Source of the DNA: Lactobacillales bacterium
GTDB lineage: Bacteria; Bacillota; Bacilli; Lactobacillales; Vagococcaceae
DNA length: 5,055 bases
NCBI GenBank assembly: GCA_015655485.1
Contig: JAATEZ010000504.1
Location: forward strand, 1 to 5,055
Reading direction: 5' to 3'
The position numbers were made by a program, and so were the translations under genes. Positions 1-3,513 of the stretch are shown here, piece after piece; the stretch's first letter is position 1; every line of letters begins with the position of its first letter. The notes beneath the pieces are model-generated. The model searched no databases and was not told where the DNA came from. It saw nothing but the letters and a program-made list of their open reading frames with translations.

Positions 1-72
1 ATCGGAATGGTCAATGATCATCTGGTTGATTGTCCGCGTCACTCCATCTGTCAAAAATTGGGAACCATTTAA
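1..72 (+). CDS. Possible 3' end of a convergent plus-strand gene (unrecognised)
   Basis: Plus-strand frame 1 is open from the window edge to a TAA at 70-72 and would encode 23 residues ending QKLGTI. The stop is followed within four bases by a hairpin (76-112) and a short T-run (116-120), as expected for a gene converging on rlmL and sharing its terminator. I do not recognise the peptide. Frame 2 is open to about 124, and the antisense frame is also open, so the coding evidence is weak. It could equally be non-coding DNA or the 5' part of a minus-strand gene. Confidence 0.2.
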   Translation: MGMVNDHLVDCPRHSICQKLGTI

Positions 73-112
73 AAAGCCTGCAAGGACCTCAGTGATCCTT
101 GCTCTGCAGACT
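71..112 (-). terminator. Intrinsic terminator downstream of rlmL, possibly bidirectional
   Basis: On the minus strand the arms GCAAGGA (102-96) and TCCTTGC (86-80) form a 7 bp GC-containing stem with a 9-base loop. The outer segments AGTCT (112-108) and AGGCT (79-75) can extend it across a 5-base bulge. A run of Ts (75-71) follows, about 40 bases past the rlmL stop. On the plus strand the same hairpin is followed by AATTTTT (114-120), so it may also end a gene entering from the left. Confidence 0.75.
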
Positions 113-153
113 TAATTTTTCTTCAACCATTTATTCATTGAACAAAGTACACT

Positions 154-1299
154 TTATTTCCCACTCTTTTTGGGCGGGCGGGTTCCCCAGAATTGGAATA
201 GATCTGTGCGAATCGCTCCATTATAAAGCTTTCTTTTTTTCGTAGCCCATTCCCCATAATATTTTTCAAACTCCAGATCACTGGTTAAAATATATTTGCT
301 CCATGTTTTTAACGGACGATAAACTTCGCCCATCTCTTTATATAATTCCTTAACAGACTCTTCTTCCCCTAAACGTTCTCCATAAGGCGGATTGGCTACA
401 AGAACTCCATAGTCTTGTGTCGTAGTAAAATCACTCAATTGCATTTGTTTGAACTGGATCGAATCGCCTAGACCAGCTTCTTCGGCATTTCTTTTGGCGA
501 TCTCGATCATACGTCCATCAATATCCGTTCCCATGATATCTAATTCAATGTCATAATCTGCCTTAAGCTCTGCTTGGGCTCTAACTTCTTTAAAAATAGC
601 CGGATCCACCCAAGGCCACTGTTCACAGGCAAAAGACCGATTAAAACCTGGAGCGATATTATGACCGATCAATGCGGCTTCAATACAAATAGTTCCCGAA
701 CCACAAACAGGGTCATAAAAAGGACGCTCCTTATGCCAGTTAGTCAGCAAAACTAATGCAGCTGCCATATTTTCTTTAAGCGGCGCTCCTCCCTTTTCCA
801 GTCGATAACCCCGCTTAAACAAACTGGGACCAGTAGTATCTAATGTGATCATGGCATGATCCTTTAAAATAGAGATCTCCAAAGCAAACTCGGCTCCTGT
901 TTCAGGCAACCGGCTATAACGATGATAAACATTGCTTAAACGGTCTACTATGGCCTTTTTGACGAGTGATTGACAATCGGAAACGCTGTAAAGAGTGGAT
1001 TTGACTGATTTACCCGAGACCGGAAAAGCCGCATCCATCGGCAAATAATCTTCCCAAGCGATGGCTTTTGTCTGCTCAAATAAATCATCAAAAGTTTTCG
1101 CAGTAAACTCCCCCACTACGATTTTTACACGATCAGCTGTTCTTAACCAGAGGTTTGCTGCAGCGATCTCTTTTATATTTCCTGAAAAAACTGCCCGCCC
1201 ATTTTCTACCTGACAAGCTATTCCCAAGTCACGAAGCTCTTTTCCAACTAAGGCTTCCAATCCGCTGGCAGCCGTTGCAACTAACTTTACATTCTCCAA
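154..1299 (-). CDS. rlmL: THUMP-domain class I SAM-dependent rRNA guanine-N2 methyltransferase (RlmL/YpsC family)
   Basis: This is a 381-residue cytoplasmic enzyme of the UPF0020 family, orthologous in type to Bacillus YpsC and to the N-terminal half of E. coli RlmKL. E. coli RlmL makes m2G2445 in 23S rRNA, and that target is assumed here. The first ~160 residues form the ferredoxin-like and THUMP RNA-binding part. The Rossmann methyltransferase follows, with SAM-binding motif I DPVCGSGT (196-203), the acidic motif GTDID (257-261) and the catalytic NPPYG motif (303-307). The RlmK half of the proteobacterial protein is absent, as is normal in Firmicutes. The start is TTG at 1299: AGAAGG lies 7 bases upstream, an in-frame stop occurs a few codons further up, and the ATG at 1304 is out of frame. 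It is the last gene of the gpsB-rnpB-rlmL block and ends before a terminator. Family assignment is firm; the exact target base is inferred. Confidence 0.93.
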   Translation of the reverse strand: MENVKLVATAASGLEALVGKELRDLGIACQVENGRAVFSGNIKEIAAANLWLRTADRVKIVVGEFTAKTFDDLFEQTKAIAWEDYLPMDAAFPVSGKSVKSTLYSVSDCQSLVKKAIVDRLSNVYHRYSRLPETGAEFALEISILKDHAMITLDTTGPSLFKRGYRLEKGGAPLKENMAAALVLLTNWHKERPFYDPVCGSGTICIEAALIGHNIAPGFNRSFACEQWPWVDPAIFKEVRAQAELKADYDIELDIMGTDIDGRMIEIAKRNAEEAGLGDSIQFKQMQLSDFTTTQDYGVLVANPPYGERLGEEESVKELYKEMGEVYRPLKTWSKYILTSDLEFEKYYGEWATKKRKLYNGAIRTDLFQFWGTRPPKKSGK

Positions 1300-1306
1300 A
1301 TCATGA

Positions 1307-1312
1307 CCTTCT
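1307..1312 (-). promoter_or_regulatory. Ribosome binding site fixing the rlmL TTG start
   Basis: AGAAGG on the minus strand ends 7 bases before the TTG at 1299. A nearby ATG (1304-1302) is in a different frame, and no other in-frame start fits this site, so the rare TTG start is well supported. Confidence 0.7.
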
Positions 1313-1339
1313 TCCCTAAATCTTTAATTTTTTAAAGCT

Positions 1340-1448
1340 GAATGAAGGATCTTAGACCTTGAGCCATAGTAAAAGAAAAATTTAGCGTTGCGCAGCAGCG
1401 CCAATCTTTTCTTAAGCTATTGCCGAGAAGGTCTCCTTCATGAAGCCA
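1340..1448. repeat. Tandem hairpin repeat, copy 1
   Basis: This 109 bp unit matches the unit at 1463-1571 at 105 of 109 positions, 123 bp apart. It is itself a long imperfect inverted repeat. ATGAAGGA (1342-1349) and GACCTT (1355-1360) pair with AAGGTC (1428-1433) and TCCTTCAT (1434-1441), leaving a 5-base bulge. Further in, ATAG (1366-1369) pairs with CTAT (1417-1420), and AAGAAAA (1373-1379) with TTTTCTT (1407-1413). GCGTTGC (1385-1391) pairs with GCAGCGC (1395-1401) at the tip. The design suggests a small intergenic repeat family or MITE-like element, or a structured RNA. No U-run follows on either strand, so it is not a standard terminator. Confidence 0.88.
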
Positions 1449-1462
1449 GATACTTAAAAGCA

Positions 1463-1571
1463 GAATGAAGGATCTTAAACCTTGAGCCATAGTAAAAGAA
1501 AAATTTAGCGTTGCGCAGCAGCGCCAATCTTTTCTTAAGCTATTGCCGAAAAGGTCTCCCTCATGAAACCA
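1463..1571. repeat. Tandem hairpin repeat, copy 2
   Basis: This is the second copy of the 109 bp unit, differing from copy 1 at four positions (1478, 1550, 1560 and 1568). It is separated from copy 1 by 14 bases (1449-1462). Two of the four differences (1478 and 1560) lie in the outer stem. In a minus-strand transcript both become G-U pairs, so the hairpin is retained; in a plus-strand transcript both become A-C mismatches. The bases just before each copy are also alike (TTAAAGCT and TTAAAAGCA), so the true unit may be slightly longer. Near-identity points to a recent duplication. Confidence 0.88.
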
Positions 1572-1575
1572 ACCC

Positions 1576-1617
1576 AAAATAGCTGTGAAATCCTTTAGGA
1601 TCAAGATTCCATAGCTA
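1576..1617 (-). terminator. Second terminator-like hairpin between rnpB and rlmL
   Basis: On the minus strand TAGCTATGGAATC (1617-1605) can pair with GATTTCACAGCTA (1592-1580). That gives 12 of 13 pairs, including one G-U, with a 12-base loop, followed by TTTT (1579-1576). The arms are AT-rich and the U-run is short, so it may be a weak terminator, a backup for the rnpB terminator about 30 bases upstream, or an attenuator in the rlmL leader. Confidence 0.5.
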
Positions 1618-1644
1618 ACAAAAAGATATACATTATTAACAGCT

Positions 1645-1677
1645 AAAAAATCCTTCCGTTCAAAAAAACTGGAAGGA
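1645..1677 (-). terminator. Intrinsic terminator of rnpB
   Basis: On the minus strand TCCTTCC (1677-1671) pairs with GGAAGGA (1657-1651). An inner GTT/AAC pairing extends it past a bulged A. Six Ts (1650-1645) follow directly. It lies about 10 bases past the 3' strand of rnpB helix P1. Confidence 0.85.
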
Positions 1678-1685
1678 AACCTGAA

Positions 1686-2073
1686 ATTGTAGTTTTCTGT
1701 AAGCCATGTTCTGTATCAAAAAGTTCTCAGGCAGAGCTTTTTGACGGTAATTATCTATCTGCAAGAAATTCTTGCCTCTTTTCCTCGTTCATTTTCTTGA
1801 AAAGAGTGCCCCTACCATTGTTTGGGTTGCTCGCTCGAGGGGTTTACCGCGTTCCATCAATTTTATTTCTAAAATTGCTTCGTCACTGTGGCACTTTTCA
1901 GAGATACTCAAGCATAGCCGTTAGACCTTAGCCTTTTTTTCTCGCCGTTATTCCTTAGAATACCTTAGCTTATGATTTCGCTAAGCACGAACACTACAGA
2001 CATCTCAGTCTGTGCGAGCATGGACTTTCCTCAGCCTGATTAAATCAAACCGCAATTACCCAAAAACTACAAT
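1686..2073 (-). ncRNA. rnpB: RNase P RNA, type B (Bacillus class)
   Basis: This is the catalytic RNA of ribonuclease P, which with the RnpA protein removes 5' leaders from pre-tRNAs. It spans about 388 bases, normal for type B. The ends are set by helix P1: ATTGTAGTTTT (2073-2063) pairs with AAAACTACAAT (1696-1686). Conserved cores in order are GAGGAAAGTCCATGCTCGC (2033-2015), AGTGCCACAGTGACGAAG (1896-1879), the GGAACGCGGTAAACCCCTCG segment starting at 1855, AGATAGATAATTACCG (1759-1744) and ACAGAACATGGCTTACAGAA (1714-1695). All core segments are present and I see no sign of degeneration. The gene starts about 10 bases past the gpsB stop codon and ends before its own terminator. Exact mature ends are inferred from P1 and could shift by a few bases. 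Confidence 0.96.
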
Positions 2074-2083
2074 ATCCTTTTTT

Positions 2084-2437
2084 CTAAAACCTTTTTGTCT
2101 CATTTAAATCTTCAGTATCCGAAGTCAATTTACTCCCAAAAACCTCTTTTTCCAAATTTGATAGTCGTTTTAAAATATCAAAATTTGTTACTGCGCTGCT
2201 CTTCGGTGTATCCTGCTGAATTCTTGACATAGTTTTCTGACTTTTGCTCAACTGATCGATTTTCGCATTTAATCGCTGATTTTCTTCCTGTATATTTGAA
2301 AGTTCCTTAGTATAAGCATCATAATCTTTAATTACATTATCTAAAAACTCATCCACTTCAACCGGATCATAGCCGCGCATTTTAGTTTTAAATTCTTTTT
2401 CTAAAATGTCTCTTGCCGAGAAAATTAGTTTTGCCAT
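2084..2437 (-). CDS. gpsB: Cell division / cell wall adaptor protein GpsB
   Basis: This 117-residue cytoplasmic DivIVA-family protein in Firmicutes links the division machinery to penicillin-binding proteins and helps switch between septal and peripheral wall synthesis. The N-terminal domain (1-65) has FSARDILEKEFKTKMRGYDP (6-25), the membrane-proximal and PBP-docking region, then the coiled coil with VDEFLDNVIKDY (28-39). A variable polar linker (66-83) leads to the family's C-terminal trimerisation motif NFDILKRLSNLEKEVFG (85-101). A tail of about 16 residues (102-117) runs past the point where Bacillus GpsB stops. The ATG at 2437 is preferred because GAGGTG sits 7 bases upstream; the ATG at 2452 overlaps that site and would add five atypical residues. 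rnpB follows within about 10 bases. Confidence 0.95.
   Translation of the reverse strand: MAKLIFSARDILEKEFKTKMRGYDPVEVDEFLDNVIKDYDAYTKELSNIQEENQRLNAKIDQLSKSQKTMSRIQQDTPKSSAVTNFDILKRLSNLEKEVFGSKLTSDTEDLNETKRF
2101..2128 (-). promoter_or_regulatory. Candidate rnpB promoter inside the 3' end of gpsB
   Basis: TTGACT (2128-2123) is a good -35 hexamer on the minus strand. The best -10 matches, TTAAAT (2107-2102) and TAAATG (2106-2101), lie 15-16 bases downstream, which is short, and are only moderate matches. Transcription would start near 2094, about 20 bases before helix P1, so 5' trimming would be needed. No better promoter is visible between gpsB and rnpB. The alternative is co-transcription from the gpsB promoter followed by processing. 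Confidence 0.3.
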
Positions 2438-2444
2438 TTTTTTG

Positions 2445-2450
2445 CACCTC
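2445..2450 (-). promoter_or_regulatory. Ribosome binding site deciding the gpsB start
   Basis: GAGGTG on the minus strand ends 7 bases before the ATG at 2437. It overlaps an upstream in-frame ATG at 2452, which therefore cannot be served by it. Confidence 0.75.
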
Positions 2451-2495
2451 ATCTATTATTAACTATTTCAACTCTTCAATATCTCTACCATTAAC

Positions 2496-2504
2496 ATTGT
2501 ACCA
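2496..2504 (-). promoter_or_regulatory. Extended -10 promoter of gpsB
   Basis: TGGTACAAT on the minus strand is an extended -10 element (TG, one base, TACAAT). Its -35 region is weak (TATGAA at 2524-2519, 17-base spacing). The start would be near 2489, giving a leader of about 50 bases. A second possible promoter lies upstream: TTGTCT (2550-2545) and TAGTAT (2527-2522), 17 bases apart. Confidence 0.55.
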
Positions 2505-2610
2505 AAAAGTTATATAAATTCATACTAAATTATCATAAACTATTAGACAAGGTAAATCTAGTCACAAGACAGAGCGTTAAAAAAATTTAATATTTCATTA
2601 GATTTTCGTC

Positions 2611-2638
2611 AAAAATAAACAACAGCTCATTTATTTTT
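2611..2638 (-). terminator. Possible weak terminator at the end of the GntR gene
   Basis: AAAAATAAA (2638-2630) and TTTATTTTT (2619-2611) form a perfect 9 bp stem of only A-T pairs with a 10-base loop. It overlaps the GntR stop codon. The lack of G-C pairs makes it doubtful as a terminator, but no better one is visible before the gpsB promoter. Confidence 0.35.
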
Positions 2639-3341
2639 CCAGATAAAATTCAAAACGATTACCCACATACTGAGTTCGTACATATTCAAATGGAGTGCCG
2701 TCAGATAAATAAGATATTTGGCGAAGACGCAAAATCGCTTCTCCTCTTTTCACATTTAAATATTCTGAAATTTGTTCCGAGGCAGTCATCGCGGAAATGG
2801 TCTGATTGGCCCGGCCTATTTTATAACCGCCTTTAGATTCCAGCACTCGATACAAAGATTTAGTGATCTCTGATTTACTAAAATTTTCCACCATGCGGTG
2901 AGGGATACTGGCCACTTCAAAGCAAATTGGGACATCGTCGGCATAGCGGATCCGTTCCATTCGCAAAATAGGATCCCCTTCCTTTAATTGCAAGTTCTTC
3001 ATCTCACTGGAACTTGGTTTTGCTACATAATAAGAGATAGTTTTACTGGATGGGATCCGATTCTGTGACAGCATTATATCTGAAAAACTGGTTGTTCCAA
3101 CCATTTTTTCTTGAACCTTTTTCCGGGCCACATAAGTCCCTGAGCCGATTTTCCTTTCTAGTATTCCTTCTTCTGCTAAAGTTTGAATGGCTTGACGCAA
3201 AGTCATCCTGCTTACACCAAACTCGATTGATAATTCGCGTTCAGATGGCAAACGATCGCCGATTTTCCATTTTTCCAGCTCAATATCATTCCTGATTTTG
3301 TCGTGTATTTGAATGTAGGCCGGAGTATTTGTAGCCGCCAT
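2631..3341 (-). CDS. GntR-family transcriptional regulator, HutC/UTRA subfamily
   Basis: This is a 236-residue DNA-binding repressor or activator. Residues 8-72 form the winged helix-turn-helix, with LPSERELSIEFGVSR (31-45), the recognition helix region SRMTLRQAIQTL (44-55) and the wing GSGTYV (66-71). Residues ~80-236 form a UTRA effector-binding domain, with the typical RMERIRYADDVPICFE (127-142) and DGTPFEYVRTQYVGNRFEF (214-232). In layout it resembles NagR/YvoA and related sugar-phosphate sensors, but the effector cannot be read from sequence. The ATG at 3341 is chosen because GGAAG lies 7 bases upstream; an in-frame TTG at 3359 overlaps that site. It has its own promoter and is separated from the activase-like gene by a terminator, so they are not an operon. 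Dyads in its leader suggest possible autoregulation. The regulon is unknown. Confidence 0.92.
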   Translation of the reverse strand: MAATNTPAYIQIHDKIRNDIELEKWKIGDRLPSERELSIEFGVSRMTLRQAIQTLAEEGILERKIGSGTYVARKKVQEKMVGTTSFSDIMLSQNRIPSSKTISYYVAKPSSSEMKNLQLKEGDPILRMERIRYADDVPICFEVASIPHRMVENFSKSEITKSLYRVLESKGGYKIGRANQTISAMTASEQISEYLNVKRGEAILRLRQISYLSDGTPFEYVRTQYVGNRFEFYLEK

Positions 3342-3348
3342 TGAATAT

Positions 3349-3357
3349 CTTCCTTCC
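3349..3357 (-). promoter_or_regulatory. Ribosome binding site deciding the GntR start
   Basis: GGAAGGAAG on the minus strand ends 7 bases before the ATG at 3341. It overlaps the alternative TTG at 3359, which has no site of its own. Confidence 0.7.
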
Positions 3358-3385
3358 AATTTTGCTTAGGTGTGAATAGTTGAAA

Positions 3386-3429
3386 AAAGCTGCTTTAACA
3401 AAAAAAGTCAAAGTCATCCTATACAAGGA
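3386..3429. promoter_or_regulatory. Two dyads in the GntR leader, candidate operators
   Basis: ATCCT-ATACA-AGGAT (3415-3429) has 5-base inverted arms and lies just downstream of the predicted transcription start. AAAGC-T-GCTTT (3386-3396) is a second dyad nearer the gene. HutC-type operators usually have a GT..TA..AC core; the first dyad contains GTATAG on the minus strand, only a partial match. Autoregulation is plausible but not shown. Confidence 0.25.
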
Positions 3430-3442
3430 TCTCCTACTTCTT

Positions 3443-3472
3443 ACTATACCACTATTCCCAAAAAGAAAGCAA
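3443..3472 (-). promoter_or_regulatory. Promoter of the GntR gene
   Basis: TATAGT (3448-3443), preceded by TGG, is an extended -10 element. TTGCTT (3472-3467) lies 18 bases upstream as the -35. The -35 falls in the 3' arm of the terminator for the upstream gene, so the two signals overlap. Transcription would start near 3436, giving a leader of about 95 bases. Confidence 0.6.
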
Positions 3473-3500
3473 CAGGTCAAATAAAAACCTGCTGCTTTCT
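3460..3500 (-). terminator. Strong intrinsic terminator after the activase-like gene
   Basis: On the minus strand AGAAAGCAGCAGGT (3500-3487) pairs with ACCTGTTGCTTTCT (3477-3464). All 14 positions pair, one as G-U, around a 9-base loop, and Ts follow (3464-3460). It starts 13 bases past the stop codon at 3514 and separates this gene from the GntR gene. Confidence 0.92.
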
Positions 3501-3513
3501 TCTTGATTTTTTG

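Larger units (their letters stand above)
1300..1644 (-). other. Non-coding interval between the rnpB terminator and rlmL
   Basis: This stretch holds no credible gene. In transcription order it contains a short AT-rich segment, a terminator-like hairpin (1576-1617), two tandem hairpin repeats (1463-1571 and 1340-1448), and the rlmL ribosome binding site. I see no clear rlmL promoter. The best candidate is TTGAAC (1663-1658) with TTAATA (1639-1634) at 18 bases, which overlaps the rnpB terminator and is weak. rlmL may instead depend on read-through from rnpB. A 90-codon open frame across the repeats (TTG at 1604) lacks a ribosome binding site and is rejected as a gene. Confidence 0.6.

Noticed and set aside
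574..756. Plus-strand open frame inside rlmL
   Set aside because: It is antisense to a well-supported enzyme gene, with no ribosome binding site or family resemblance.
1340..1571. CRISPR array or riboswitch as an explanation of the repeats
   Set aside because: Only two long units with a 14-base gap are present, there are no cas genes, and no known riboswitch core is recognisable.
1332..1604. 90-codon minus-strand open frame across the tandem repeats
   Set aside because: It starts at TTG with no ribosome binding site. It stays open through both copies because the 123 bp period is a multiple of three. The DNA is better explained as hairpin repeats.
3050..3295. Plus-strand open frame inside the GntR gene
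   Set aside because: It is a shadow of the conserved GntR coding sequence, with a low-complexity Phe/Leu-rich product.
3286..3417. Possible upstream peptide (ATG at 3417, 43 codons) overlapping the GntR start out of frame
   Set aside because: The GGAG before it is 13 bases away, which is too far, and most of the frame is a shadow of the GntR gene.
3386..3500. Shared AAAGCAGC in the terminator stem and the GntR leader as an anti-terminator pair
   Set aside because: The match is only about eight bases, and the leader copy belongs to a different transcript, so it is probably chance.
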